DNA from: Amaranthus tricolor | Taxonomy: Eukaryota; Streptophyta; Magnoliopsida; Caryophyllales; Amaranthaceae | Assembly (NCBI RefSeq): GCF_026212465.1 | Contig: NC_080050.1 | Span: 29,764,070 to 29,828,069, forward strand | DNA length: 64,000 bases | Reading direction: 5' to 3' | Shown here: piece by piece, positions 14,793-25,904 of the stretch | Position numbering within the stretch: the stretch's first letter is position 1 | How the letters are laid out: each line of letters starts with the position of its first letter | Made by a program: the position numbers and the translations under genes | The notes under the pieces: generated by a model | Database searches by the model: none | What the model saw: only the letters and a program-made list of their open reading frames with translations | What the model was told of the DNA's origin: nothing

Positions 14793-15244
14793 ACAATACA
14801 AAACTTATAAACTAAATCTAGATTGAATAATCAACTAATTTTTCAACCCTTTCGTGTTACAGTAACAAATAACTAAAATAGAGAGTAAAAACGAAAAAAA
14901 AAATTCAAAACCCTAATTGAATTAAATTTACCAATCAAGCTAATCTGGTCGAAATTCACATTATTAGCAGGCTCCACAGCACGATTCCGCTTAGCTTTAG
15001 GACGAACTTCCTCAACATCGTCAAAAGAATCATCCCTACCAGGATCATTAGGGCTTTGGTCGCTAACTTCGCGATATAATTTCCCGGTTCTGTTACGTTT
15101 CTGAACAGCTCCAAAATTTTAAGACATAAATCGACAGAAACGAAGAGAATGATAGTAATAAACAGATTCAGGAAGGGAATGAGAGTAACAACTTACAGAA
15201 CGGCGAACTGATGCTTCTGAAGTGGCGGCAACAGCATCTTCCAT
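156..15244 (-). CDS. SCC3: Cohesin subunit SCC3 (STAG/SA family), 21 coding exons
   Basis: This gene encodes the HEAT-repeat cohesin subunit that binds the SCC1/REC8 kleisin and supports sister-chromatid cohesion in the nucleus. Exons (minus strand): 15244-15197, 15100-14932, 12994-12882, 12722-12630, 12494-12331, 12244-12008, 8719-8575, 8444-8266, 8180-8035, 7953-7829, 7580-7407, 7269-7108, 7018-6818, 4943-4806, 4720-4520, 4424-4280, 3224-3118, 2919-2782, 2327-2062, 1972-1848 and 421-156. All junctions are GT-AG and the phases add up to 1113 codons; Arabidopsis SCC3 is, from memory, about 1100 aa. The STAG domain includes FWDNLVTECQIGPLFD and TPPRIYRQVASLVGLQL. The stromalin conserved domain follows (HRYRDIDPNIRVSSIQSLG, WILSYPSLFLQDRYLKYLGW; about residues 278-345). 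The tail is basic then acidic (MKRRGRRPP; DDEDEQDEEN). The ATG at 15244 has A at -3 and G at +4. The TGA at 158-156 may not be the ancestral end, because reading continues to a consensus splice donor at 110/109; further exons could lie left of base 1. Confidence 0.95.
422..1847 (-). other. SCC3 intron 20 (1.4 kb), no recognised content
   Basis: This intron is AT-rich with short A-runs (around 580-605). I recognise no ORF, transposon end or RNA gene in it. The flanking junctions are GCAG|GTAATG and TTTCAG|GTGCTG. Confidence 0.7.
5050..5384. mobile_element. MITE-like foldback element, copy A (left end truncated)
   Basis: The left side starts with GAACCGTGAGAACCAATCTG and the right side carries the inverted form (CAGATTGGTTCTTACGGTTC) followed by TCATATAAGCTTGGTTCTC and GAACTTGACCCTATATA. 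The interior repeats AAAAGTAACA/TGTTACTTTT motifs many times. It ends at a TA microsatellite. The left end lacks the outermost part of the arm that copy B has. I do not know the family name. Confidence 0.6.
5463..5876. mobile_element. MITE-like foldback element, copy B (both ends present)
   Basis: The left end reads AGGGTCAAGTTTCAGTGAGA then ACCAAGCTTATATGAGAACC. The right end carries the complement, GGTTCTCACGGTTCTCATAT then AAGGATGGTTTTCACTTGAA. The arms are about 55 bases. The interior has repeated AAAAGTAACAC and complementary GTGTTACTTTT blocks. TA microsatellites flank both ends, which suits an element that targets TA. No ORF is present, so it would be non-autonomous. Confidence 0.65.
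6621..6734. repeat. Two-copy 57-bp tandem duplication
   Basis: Copy 1 (6621-6677) and copy 2 (6678-6734) both begin TATGAAAATTCATATT and both contain ACCCTTTTAATACCCATATG. Only a few single-base changes separate them. It sits inside SCC3 intron 13. Confidence 0.85.
8720..12007 (-). other. SCC3 intron 6 (3.3 kb) with LINE remnant
   Basis: The largest SCC3 intron. It holds A-rich tracts (9340-9365, 10577-10605), a degenerate LINE reverse-transcriptase-tail fragment (about 10750-11110, minus strand), and an unrecognised 129-codon plus-strand open stretch (9624-10013) without codon signature or homology I can name. A short plus-strand stretch near 9960-10080 reads a little like a LINE endonuclease fragment, but weakly. 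The exon 6 donor is GG|GTATGTG and the exon 7 acceptor is CATGTAG|GC. Confidence 0.7.
10750..11110 (-). pseudogene. LINE (L1-type) zf-RVT remnant
   Basis: Read on the minus strand, one frame gives LIWKAKTPSKGAFSWLLVLG then KLNAMENLQ. After a frame change come RCIMCF and then DNNHLFLHCIFASGIW. This is the order of the zinc-binding zf-RVT domain found after reverse transcriptase in plant L1-like LINEs. Stops and frameshifts interrupt it, so it is dead. No reverse transcriptase core or intact 5' part was seen. A local re-duplication of GGAGTTTTAGCCTTCCAAA lies at about 11155-11180. Confidence 0.65.
12995..14931 (-). other. SCC3 intron 2 (1.9 kb)
   Basis: AT-rich intron with a GA dinucleotide tract at 14766-14792. 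I recognise no coding sequence and no transposon termini. Confidence 0.7.
14766..14792. repeat. (AG)n microsatellite
   Basis: Uninterrupted GA dinucleotides inside SCC3 intron 2. Confidence 0.9.
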
Positions 15245-15440
15245 GATTACTTGAAGCTTTTTTGCAAGTAATGAATGGAAGAAAATAAAGGTAGAGATAG
15301 AAAACCAGAGAGAAAGTGAATCGTGCACTACAAGAGAGAACAGAAATGCGAAAGTTGAATTCCTTGTATTTTTGTGTAGTGACTAGTGAGTTGTGACGTT
15401 GTTGTGTTACTTTCATTGAGCTCCCGCCATTTCCCAAAGT
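15245..15440 (-). promoter_or_regulatory. SCC3 5' leader/proximal promoter with an E2F-like site
   Basis: This is the sequence just upstream of the SCC3 ATG. On the minus strand it contains ATGGCGGGAG at about 15420-15429, one mismatch from the E2F consensus WTTSSCGSS. E2F sites are common upstream of S-phase and cohesion genes in plants. I see no clear TATA box at a fixed distance. The site is an inference from the motif only. Confidence 0.35.
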
Positions 15441-17629
15441 GTAACCTACAGTCCGCGATTTTGCATTTTCGAAATTTTTTCCTAAATGAATAGGGTAAAT
15501 AAAAATGATTCATTTTTGAATAATCTCAATTTTTAATTGACTCGTTAATTTATTTTTTTTAATTACAATTGACTCATTATTATTATTATTATTTAAAGAT
15601 ATGATTATTATTATTGTACGTGTGTACGTACATGTGTGTATTTTATTATAATGCATTTTGTTTTTGCTTGCCTATCATAATTTATGATAAAATGTGTGAG
15701 TTTTTTTGTGTTAAATATTATATGTTTTATTTCCTAAATAAATATTATTTATGTCAAGAATCGGCCCTACATATTTTGATGCCTTGGGCAAAATAGCACA
15801 TTAAGGCTCTTTTCCTTTGCAATTTATCGTCTATATGAATCCTTTTACAATCATTAATTTTGCTTTTTTGACATGGGGTTTTGGGCGACAGCCCCTCTTG
15901 CCCACCCCTATGATTGGCCCTTTATTATGTGATATTGTCAAAACACATAGACAAATTGTAATTAATTCAATTTAAGTAATTAATTCGTATATACTGCAAA
16001 TAAAAATTCATCATCATTATGCCTAATATCCCACTTGAAAGAAGGATCTGGGTTAAAAATAAAAATTAGATTATTTTAATATAATTTGTTATTGAGTAAG
16101 TTTTGTATAGTTTATCTTTGCAAATGTATGTATAACTATTCATTTTGTGTAATTCGGATGGTGAACGCTAATTGGTGAGTATGTGGGGGGGAATAAGATG
16201 CTCTTTTCATAGAGGAGAGGTGATGAAAAATGTTTTTGAAATTTTTTTATGTATCAAACTTATTCAAGTAAAAAAAGTCAAGATATTATATGTTACGATT
16301 TAAACTTCATATCATCATCTGTAACTTCTTTATGTGAAACCTTAATCAAGCTTTCAATCCCCCATCTCTTCCAACAAGCACATTTCCATATTAACAATGC
16401 ACGACTACACTTCCTTAATCTTCCAATTGCCACTCAAATTCGAGTTTTAATCCTCTATCGGCACCTATAGGGCTGCACCCAATTTCCTCAAATCAGTCAC
16501 ACCAAATGACTTGTTTTCTAAACTCACTTTTGCCAAAAACAACCTATATTGATATGTAGATAGAGTTGGGCTAGAATTGCCTGTTGGGGAGAAGATGTGC
16601 ATAGGTCGTTTATTGGATAATGGGTTGAAACTTGAAATTTGGATAAGTGATGGCTAAATGAGTTGGGGAGGTGTTATTTATTTTCCTAAAATTCAAAATA
16701 TATAAAATAATGAAAACATATTTAAAAAGTAAGGTATTTTTTTGTCTTTTTAATAAATTTAACAATATTCAACTAGTTTTACTATAGTCTTTAAATACTT
16801 AAAACCTTATTGCAACTATGTAGAAAAAACTTCAAAAAATACTACTACTCGTATTTTCCTAACAATTTAACATCATCATCGTATCCAGTGTTTTCCTAAC
16901 AATTTACGTTACCATGTAAATTTTCTTTTGAGGTTTATAGAAGGCCAAATTAATTCAGAGGCATGTTTGACAAATTAGGGTGAAAATGAGAATATGAAAA
17001 GAAATTTTGAAACTTTAAAATCAGACTTGATGAAATTTTTGATTACAAATAGGTATATTTAGTAAATAATCAGTGATCGGAGTAATTAGATAAAGTTGTT
17101 GACCAATTTGACTCTCTTAAAGTATTGAAACTTATAAATCACATCAATTATTATTTATTGATTGTTTATTCTACTCAGTAATATATTTGTTTTCACTAAA
17201 AACAAGTTTTCAGTAAGTTAAAAAAAGTTTATCAAATATTTTTTGACTATTTAATTAGCTAATAAGAAAAAAAAAATTAATGAAATTTTCATTTACCAAA
17301 GACTCTTTAACTTTTAAGTTTTAAAGTAACATAAACATAATTATACTTTATTGATTCAAAAATAGATGCAACATTATCACCGTTAATGAAGTAAAAAGTA
17401 TATTGGAAAAAAGTAATGCAACATTCGTTCTCTAATGAAATTTCCATAAGGAATATTCACAAAAATTAAGAAAAATAAAATAATAAAATATTTTAAACAG
17501 TATATATATTATTTTGAAGGTTCAAGCTTGGGCTATACGATGCAAATCTATGGGAGTCAGCTTCAGCCTCAATCGGCCCAAGCCGTTGCAGAAACTGCTC
17601 CTATTCTTTTTCGAGTCGAGGAAATATTT

Positions 17630-17740
17630 GGCCGTGCTAGATCTCCTTCATGGTTATGAGTTGCCACCGTCATTCCCTCCCCATACCCTAACCATAGTTT
17701 TTTATGGGCGGGATACACGGGGTATGGTGATGATGATATA
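17630..17740 (+). repeat. SINE/RTE-like 3' tail, copy 1
   Basis: The sequence carries CTCCTTCATGGTTATGAG, TTGCCACCGTC and GGGCGGGATACACGGGGTAT and ends in TGATGATGAT. This layout (CTCCCC/ACCCT block, GGGATA, GGGTA, then TGATGATG) is a common 3' end of plant SINEs or RTE-type retroelements. A homologous copy lies at 48950-49066. The 5' half is not identifiable. Confidence 0.5.
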
Positions 17741-18045
17741 TTATTTTATTGAATAATAAATTTGATGGAATAAAAGTGGAGACCATAAACATTGAAAAAT
17801 ATTGAAAGAAAATTAGTGGAAAAGATAGTGAGACCATAATTGATGAAAAATATTTTTATAAAGTTTGTGGAAAATATGTGGAGACCATACAGAATATAAA
17901 AATATTAAAAAAATGTTATTTATAAAGTTTGTGGAAGATATATGGCAAGTATAAATATTATTAATAATTTTAAATGAGGATGGATAAAATTATTTTTGTC
18001 CAAAATTTATGTCCTATAAATAAAAAGATTCTTTTTCGGAACAAT

Positions 18046-18290
18046 CATATATACTAAAGCAATAAAAGACTTCAACACATGTCACTGTAACAATAAATGT
18101 TTTTCCTCCCATTCCTACTACTTAAATTTCATTTTAGGTAATTTTTTATCTTTAATTTTATTAATTCATCATTTATCTATCTATATGTAAATCATACTAT
18201 ATACTAAAGTAATTTGGATACATGTCACTACAACAAGAAAAGTTTTCTCCCCCAATCATACTATTTAGTTAATTTTAATTTCAGATTAGA
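18046..18290. repeat. Diverged direct duplication, unit about 90 bp
   Basis: ATATATACTAAAGCAATAAA near 18049 and CTATATACTAAAGTAATTTG near 18199 start two related units. Both continue with ACATGTCACT, a CAA-rich stretch, and TTTTCC/TTCTCC. The spacing is about 150 bases. Origin unknown. Confidence 0.6.
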
Positions 18291-19339
18291 TATTCATATT
18301 CTAATGGCCATGGAACACTTACAAGATCAAATATTTTTGTTAAATAAATAAGTTTCATTGATAATTTTGTTATTTATTTTATCTATTTATTTTGATTATG
18401 ATGTTTTTTTTATTTTTTATATATTACCATATAATAACTTAATTACATATATAAGATTAATAATTTTTTATTTAAATAATTAATAAATTGTACTTGACAC
18501 GAGAACCTATCTAGTAACAAATAATGCATTCCAAAATGACAATTGAGAATTTGTTTAAGAAGGAGAGAGTACCACTTTTGTGTCCTAAGTTTCCCCATTC
18601 GAATTCTCATTTTCATCCCTTATTAATCTGATATGGTGTTGTGACTTTAAGTCAATTCGTAATTCAGTCTTAATTTGTATTTTTTTTTCTTAATATATAA
18701 GTTAAAATATAGTCAAATAGATCTTGTTTGATACTCTGATTGTACATAACTATTCTGATGAGTCGTATCAATTAGAAATAACGGGTTGATTTTGAATAGC
18801 GTTATACCGGCATTTTAGTGAATTGTGTGAATTGGGAATGAGAATACAATTCAACTATGTGGTTGTATCGATTCTTGGAGTTAGTGTATTATGCAGATGC
18901 AAAATGAAGTTTATGAATTGGATTTTGGATTCGCGTTGCTTTTACGAGGAGAATTAAAGTTAGATTGTGATATTAGAATTGGGATTTAAAATTATGATTA
19001 TGACTATAAACAAGATTAAAAATAATTGAATACGAATCGAGCATTACTAACTTGTTTTACTTGTGTATTTATCATTTGACTTGAAATTAATAATATGAGT
19101 TAGATCTTCAATTTGATAAAGTAAATTGATTTAAAGTGTAATATTTAATAAATTAATAATTAATAATTTATAAAATTAGGAAAACGTAAAATAAAATATT
19201 AAGAATAAAAATTTATTTGGGTCAAAGTTAGAAGAAAATACAGAATAGACAATTAGGCCTTAGTAATTTTGTGATTCAATTCATAGAAAAGAGAAAAAAA
19301 AAAAAAAAAAAAAACAAAAAAAAAAAAATCAGATTTTCT

Positions 19340-21336
19340 ATGCCATTGCTCTTCACCATCATCCTCATTGTTCTCTCTCCCCCAAAACCCTTATTTTGCA
19401 AAATAGAAAACCATTGTTCAAGACCCGAACAACAACCGCATTTGTTTTCTTCCTGAAATTGAATTTGTTCAAGACAATACTTCCTTCTTCCCATGCCTTC
19501 CATCGAATGCGGCCATGGCAACAAGTCTTTGAACCCTTCGAATCCAATAATCCGAAACACAGCAGCATTAATGGTTGCCTCTTCAATGTTCACCTTCTCC
19601 CTCTGATTTTCGAAAGAAGACCAGCATTGGTCCTCCCATCTTTTCCTCTGAGTTTCGACAGCCATTGCAAGTGAGTCCTCATTATTTTGGTTTCTGATTA
19701 TTGAAAGTTTAATAGTTTTATTATTTTTACTAATTTCTCCTAATATGTTCATCCACTTCTTTCTGGGGTCTCTTTCATTCGAAGGCAAATTAAGAATCAA
19801 CAATAAGAGGATCCTTTTCTTTTTACCTACCATTTGTGGCTTTTGATTCATTATTTCACCCAGGATCTTCAAGGAAGGTAATACTACATAGATTTACTTT
19901 TCTTATTAAGTCATATTATAATACACCTTCAATTTTATTAATGTGATCTATTTTCTTTAACTTTAAAGAATCTCTAACCATGAGATAAATTTTTTCTATT
20001 TCAAGACTTGCGAAGTATATTATTTTAATTAGATAATTGGAAAATGTGACGATTGACACCAATTTATGAGATTATAATGTTAGTAAGAGATTATTCTAAT
20101 GATAAAGGATTGAGTAATTTGGGTATTCTTGGATGTTTCTTTTTGGATATTGTTGATTGGGTAGTAAAATGTTAAAATTGACGGATCATATGATAATTAG
20201 TATCAATTTGTGGGATGTAGAAGTCATGAGTTTATTGGAAAATACTTGTCATTGATGAATATGAAATAATGTAATATTCTTGAAGGAATTGCTAGGTTAT
20301 TTGGAGGAATTATTGATTCTTGTGTTAGTTGATGATATACATTTCAATAATTATTGAATTAAATTGGACCATTTATAGTTATAATGGTTTGAAATATTAG
20401 GATAAAGTCTTGACTAAGTTAGGATTTTTAGGAGGAGATACAATAAGTTATATAGATCTAGATTATAGTATCGAACATCGTGACGTTGTGATTTGTTATG
20501 ATACAGGAGGCGATATCATAGAGGAACCTTTCTAATGATCGCGGAGAACCAGACTTAGCTCCTTGAAGCGCCTTTTGGTGAGTAGTAGCAGTCCCTTAAA
20601 GGGCCTGACCAAACTACATTTTTGAAAATTATTTTATTAAAGCTGTGAATTTTATAATGTTGAGATAAATTTGTTATGAATGATTATGCTGATATTGATA
20701 TGGTCAATGGATCGGGCTCACGAGCTGGTCATTAATGGAGTTGAGGGACTTTGTCCCCTACTCCCTGTTTTTGAGGCGAGTTGTCATTCAAATATTGACT
20801 AGTTTCACCCGAGAGCGACATAGCCATAGAGCTATGGGGCACCTCTCAAACTATACTCCCTGTGCGCACAAAGATCCAGGAAACTGATGTTGCTTTTAAA
20901 TCTTTTATTTTGATTTCATGTTTGTTTTGTTTTGGATTGCTTCTGTTCATTCAGTTTCATTTGACTCCCTGTTGTTTCCATCTTTTAAATTGTTTATAGA
21001 TCGGTACCGGCTGGGAACAATGGGATAGCGAAGGTGATTAGTGTATTCTTGGAAGGCATGTTGTATTTGAGTATGTATAGAGGTTGTAGAGTCTGTATCG
21101 GGTTTTAGTAATTATGTCTTAGTTGGTTATGTTGACTATTTTGGATTCCTATGGTTAGTTTATAATTACTTTGGGACCTTGGTTCAGATATTTTGGATTT
21201 AAGATTAAATGTTACAGTTATATTTTAGACCTCGTGACCCTTCCCACGAGTTATGGTTTGAGATTTGAGTTCTTTGGGTTAGTAAACCTCGTGATGACTT
21301 ATCGTATTTAGTCAACCGATAAGTCGGGTTGTTACA
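19340..21336 (+). repeat. Possible old LTR fragment ending CGGGTTGTTACA
   Basis: The block is richer in GC than its surroundings. Its last bases, TAAGTCGGGTTGTTACA at 21320-21336, match the usual 3' end of plant Ty3-gypsy LTRs, and GTGGCTATATAAG follows where a primer site would be expected. I could not find a matching TG start, a partner LTR or gypsy proteins, so element type and left boundary are inference. Confidence 0.3.
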
Positions 21337-22653
21337 CAAAGTGGCTATATAAGTTGATTTAGTTGCTAAGTATCATTTTGGACTTAAAGGAAATGTAAGC
21401 TTAGTGTTGATTGAATTGATTTGTTATGAATGGATGTACATAATTCGTTTGTCTAAATTGGCTAAAATGTATATGGAATTAGTATGCTGAACTTGTTTAT
21501 AAACTTAGTAGAATGATGGCGATTTTGTTATGAAATATATTTGGGAGTGAGTTGGAATGTGAAATTAGCATTTGATATGGTAATTGTAAACTGGAGATTA
21601 ATTAAAGGAGTATGAATTAATTATTATAAACTTAATATACTTTTAAAATTGGTTGTTTAGCTTGAAATTGGAAATACAAATGTGAATTTTAATAGAAGAT
21701 AGATATAGATGAATTAAGTTATGATTATGATAATGAGCTTGGGATTTTGGTTAGTTGGATGATGACGTATTTTGTTGGATTGGATTATAAGTTGACCTTG
21801 TTGGGTATGGAATATGAATTGTACTGGTTTGGGATAATGAGTTAAACTTGTTTAAATTTGGGTGGTTAGTTGAATCTTTAATTAACTCATGACTTGCTTT
21901 TGTTAGTTGGGATTGTGATCGAGTTCATTGTATTAGTTTGGAATTGTCAGCCGAGTTTGTTAGTGAGAAATGTTGAATATAAATGTGGATTTATATTATA
22001 GATTAAATTGTGGAATTACAATACGGATTTAATTACATATTCAGACCATGAGGTTGATTGTGATGAGTATTACTTAGCGTTAGAGTTATTTAAGTGAATT
22101 TTGGTTAATGATTAAATGAATAAATCTATGATTACTTGTTAATGAGATAACGTACCTTTTTGATATACTATTTATAAATTAAGTTGAATTTAATAATATT
22201 AGACTATTGAAATGATAAGTAACGTATATTGAGTGACTAAATTAAATAAAGGTTATGCACACATTGTTTATCAGTATTGAAATGATTATTCTGATTTTAT
22301 TGAGTGACTATATTTAGATTATTATTGGTTGTATGTATAATATAAGAAAGATTAAAAGATGCATTGATGTAAGAATTAAGAATTATTAATACTTGAGATG
22401 AAGCCATGAAGGGTATTAAGTAAGTCGAATGTGTGAGGAAATCATTTGAATACTAGATTTGGTTATAAAGAATTTATAATCAAGTATGAAGCAATGTTAT
22501 AAAATTAAAATTTAAGTTATGAATAAAGAACTGAAGAAAGCGAATAGTTTTCTTGAGTAAGGATTAAAAGATATAAACAAATGTAGAGAATTACAAGGAA
22601 ACAATGTATTTCGCAAAAGACAATAGTCCAAGGTCGGTGTCGTAAGGGACATA

Positions 22654-22658
22654 CTAAC
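22654..22658. repeat. Target-site duplication (left), CTAAC
   Basis: The five bases before the 5' LTR match the five bases after the 3' LTR (26523-26527). Confidence 0.85.
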
Positions 22659-23321
22659 TGTTATGGTGTGACTCATAATCTCTTTGCTTAGCTTGATGTT
22701 GAGGAGTGTTTGTGCTTGGAATAAGTGGGTATATGAAGGAACATGTGTTTGGGTACAAAAACAGTAGCTGATTACAAGCCGTTTGACCCACTCGAGCAGC
22801 TGGCTCGACTCCCTGCTGCTGGCTCGACCTAGTCGAGCAGATTAGCTCGACCCATGCCCTCAGTCGAGCGACTTCCAGCCCTTGGCGTGCATTACATTTT
22901 GTTTTGAAGAGTTATTTGCATTGTTGTTCTTTACTGCCCAAGCCTTATATATACTCCTTGGTACATCATTATACATGTGTGTGAATTACATTGTAATCAA
23001 GAGAGGGAAATACAAGTGAGATTGATCTAGATAGAGAGAGCCACAAATTAGGGTTCTTGAGTAAATTAGGGATTTTCAATTTACTCTTGTAATCTCTATA
23101 GTTTTTCATCTGCATTGTTAGAATTGATTAGTGTGTGTAATCAAGAACTAATCAATATAATTGTCTTCATCCATTGGGTGAGTTTTATAGTCTAATATCA
23201 ATTTGATATTAGGATTTTCCCACCTTTCAATTCTTGGTGTGTTTAATTGTTTCTTTACATTTTGCAATCCTTTTCATTCTTTGTAATTAGAATCTTCATT
23301 GGAAGAGCCTTTGCCCTAACA
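22659..23321 (+). repeat. 5' LTR of the copia element
   Basis: It begins TGTTATGGTGTGACTC and ends CCCTAACA, so it has TG...CA borders. It is 663 bases, 45 longer than the 3' LTR. The extra length is around 22800-22850, in a run of CTCGAC/GTCGAG motifs. CCTTATATATACTCC (near 22932) is a plausible TATA element for the LTR promoter. Confidence 0.92.
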
Positions 23322-23323
23322 AT

Positions 23324-23335
23324 TGGTATCAGAGC
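23324..23335 (+). other. Primer-binding site (initiator Met tRNA)
   Basis: TGGTATCAGAGC, two bases after the LTR end. It is complementary to the 3' end of plant initiator Met tRNA and typical of copia elements. Confidence 0.9.
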
Positions 23336-23419
23336 TTGAGTTGAAATCCTTGGGAAAGTTAGTATTCAATTGATTTGGGGTTTGTTTGGAGATTCTTGAT
23401 TTTTTTGGTTCTTAGTAGC

Positions 23420-25763
23420 CATGGGTGTTACAAAGTTTGAGATAGAGTTGTTTGATAGAAATGTTCATTTTGGGATATGAAACTTAAGATGAAAGCTATC
23501 TTGGTGCAAAATGGGTATGAGAAAGCTTTGTTGGGGAAGTCCAAGAAACCTCTAAGAATGTGTATGGAAGATTTTTAAGAGATGGATTTGAAGGCACTTT
23601 CCATGATACATTTTTGTCTTTCTAATAGTGTACTTAGAGAGGTTGCAAAGGAGGAGACAACGACAGGTCTTTGGTTGAAGCTAGAGTCATTGTACATGAC
23701 AAAATCGATGGCAAATCGCTTATTATTGAGGATTGAGCTTCATGATCTTCATCTTGAGGAAGGTAGTTCTCTTAAATCACATATAGATGAATTTGATTCA
23801 ATTGTGATGGAAATGTATAACCTTGATGTGAATCTTGATGATGAGGACCTTACGATAAAATTGTTGTGCTCTCTACCTAAGGAGTACAAGAATCTTAGGG
23901 AGACAATTTTGTATGGGAAAGATGTGTTGACTCTTGAGGATGTGAAGGGGCTTTACTACAAAGGGAGTTGATTGAGAATCAATTGACTAAGAGTGACAAA
24001 TACTCACATGATGGTGAGGGCCTTGTAGTAAAGGGTAGATCTAATGAGAAGGGTAGTTCTAAGTCTTGGGGCAAGAATGCCATATGCTACAATTGTCAAA
24101 AGAAGGGCCATGTGAAGAGGGATTGCCCGGTGAAGGGTAAGAACAAAGGTAAGGAGAGTTTTTCTTTTTATGAGGATTCGACGGCTATTGTTCATAGTGA
24201 TTGTTATGATGATTTCGTTCTTGTTGTTGAGTCAAGTGAAAGGTCTTATGATAGATGGATTCTTGATTCGGGTAGTTCTTTTCATGTCACAGCTCATAGA
24301 TATTGGTTCTCCACATATGTTAGGGTTCAAGGTAGAGTGGTACACATGGGCAACAATACGGTGTGCAATGTTGTGGGTGTTGGGTCAGTGAGGGTAAGGA
24401 TGTTTGATGGCGTGGTTTATACTTTGTTGAATGTTCATCATGTTCCGGATATGAAAAAGAACTTGATATCACTATGTCCCTTGGTTGGTAATGGTAGTAG
24501 ATGCATTCTTGACAAGGATGTATTGGTGATCACTAAGGGGTCTCAAGTAGTGATGAAGGGCAAGAAAAAGGGTCACTTTATGAGCTAGTTGGGTCGATGG
24601 ATGATAGGTTGGCAAGATCAAAGGGTTCTTTGTTGCCCGATGAGCATCATATTTCTTTGTGGCATTTTGAGACATGTGCATGAGTGAGAGAGACTTGGTG
24701 GTTCTATCCAAGAATGGTCTATTTGGTGAGAGATGTATGGGTTCTATTGGTTCTTGTGAGCTTGGTGTTCTTTACGAGCAAAGATGGGTTAGCTTCAAGA
24801 TGGTTGTGAATAGAACATGTTCTCTCGGTTATAGTCACTCGGTCATGTGGAGTCTTTTCTTGGTTCCATCACATGGTATATACCGATGTTCGCTTAGTTT
24901 GAAGAAAGTGTGGGTTTACTTCTTGGAGCATAATGATGAGATCTTTGGGATGTTCAAGGGTTGGATGATTATAGGAAAGAAGGAAACCGGGAAGCAAAGT
25001 CGTTTTGGTGGATGTATGAGATATGGGTGGTTCATAAAAATGGTTATGGCTCTACACGGTTTGGCTCATTATTCGTTGTGGTTACAAGTGGGATTATGCG
25101 AGATGTTGGATGCCAAAGTGGTGAAGTTGGCATTTCAAGAATACTCTGGAGTATGGTTCTTTGGCAACATGGCTTATGCTTGTATGGGAAACGGTTTTGA
25201 GTTACGAGTTAAGAAGGGTGTTTTCTTGGAAAACTCGAGGAGGATCAAGAGGTACATGTTGTGGGATCCTTGCACATCAACATTCATGTTTTTTGGTTAC
25301 CTTTGTAGAGTTTGCTAATCTCCAGGCTTGTGGTTCTTCTAGCGCCAAGAAGAAGGTGGAGGTCGATAGCAATGTTACTCTAGCTAAGGAGGATGAGATT
25401 GATGATGTGTGTGCACCTATGTTAGGTGGAGACATTCCTTTGTGTATCTTGAAGGAATGGGTATCATATTCATGGAATGATATGATAGTTGATGATGGCA
25501 TGACAATGATGGGTAGCAATGCGATAGATCGAAGATGTGTCAACTTGTTTGATAGGCGAGCATTGGTGGAATGTGTTCTTATGTGTAGTCATGAGATGGT
25601 TTGCATTGATAGGAGGTTGTGGCATTTTCAAGACTATGTAGCTTGGGGCTCGGTTGTCTTGGGTAAAGTGCTTGCTCTTATGGTTCCAATGGGCTTATGG
25701 TTGGAGTTGTGGTTGTCTTTGATCGGGGTTGTGTTTGAGTTTGGCTCAAAATCATTTGCTTAG
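23420..25763 (+). pseudogene. Broken copia gag-pol (gag, zinc knuckle, protease, partial integrase)
   Basis: Reading starts at ATG 23420. A frame change is needed near 23460, a stop lies at about 23577, and another frame change comes near 23947. The longest open pieces are 23582-23971 (gag core) and 23968-24588. The second holds the nucleocapsid zinc knuckle CYNCQKKGHVKRDC (CX2CX4HX4C) and the aspartic protease site WILDSGSSFHVT. After a further stop come a GAG-pre-integrase piece (SERDLVVLSKNGLFGE) and integrase fragments (KKVWVYFLEHNDEIFGMFK; a late LWDPCT motif), in shifting frames. The piece 25161-25763 is open but I recognise no polymerase motif in it. Non-functional as it stands. Confidence 0.85.
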
Positions 25764-25891
25764 TTTCATGTGTCATGGGTTTACTCCCTTTGAGGGAGGG
25801 GCACCTCTTTTAGGTGGTTTTCATCTTATGATGAGTTGTTTTTGGAATATGATTAATTGAGATGTGTTTGACGGGATTGAGATTATTTCAT

Positions 25892-25904
25892 CAAGGTGGA
25901 GATT
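25892..25904 (+). other. Polypurine tract of the copia element
   Basis: CAAGGTGGAGATT directly before the 3' LTR. This is the usual copia polypurine tract form. Confidence 0.85.

Larger units (their letters stand above)
15441..22658. other. Gene-free repeat-derived region between SCC3 and the copia element
   Basis: No gene is supported here. It contains TAT/ATT-rich sequence (15570-15620), a GC-richer unclassified repeat (about 15760-15910), two SINE/RTE-like tail fragments (about 16005-16050 minus, 17630-17740 plus), a duplicated 90-bp unit (18046-18290), an A-tract (19290-19328), and from about 19340 to 21336 a segment that ends CGGGTTGTTACA and looks like a piece of a Ty3-gypsy-type LTR. 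The open stretch at 19276-19872 on the minus strand is not recognisable and overlaps that repeat. Confidence 0.55.

Noticed and set aside
18214..18232. CACTA element terminus
   Set aside because: CACTACAACAAGAAAAG is inside a duplicated unit whose other copy has the non-terminal form CACTGTAACAATAAATG, and no subterminal array follows.
19276..19872. 198-codon minus-strand open frame
   Set aside because: Its C-terminal half is encoded by an A/T homopolymer, it has no recognisable domain, and it overlaps a presumed LTR fragment.
24674..25318. 214-codon open frame as an independent gene
   Set aside because: It lies inside the copia element and contains shifted integrase pieces, so it belongs to the broken polyprotein.
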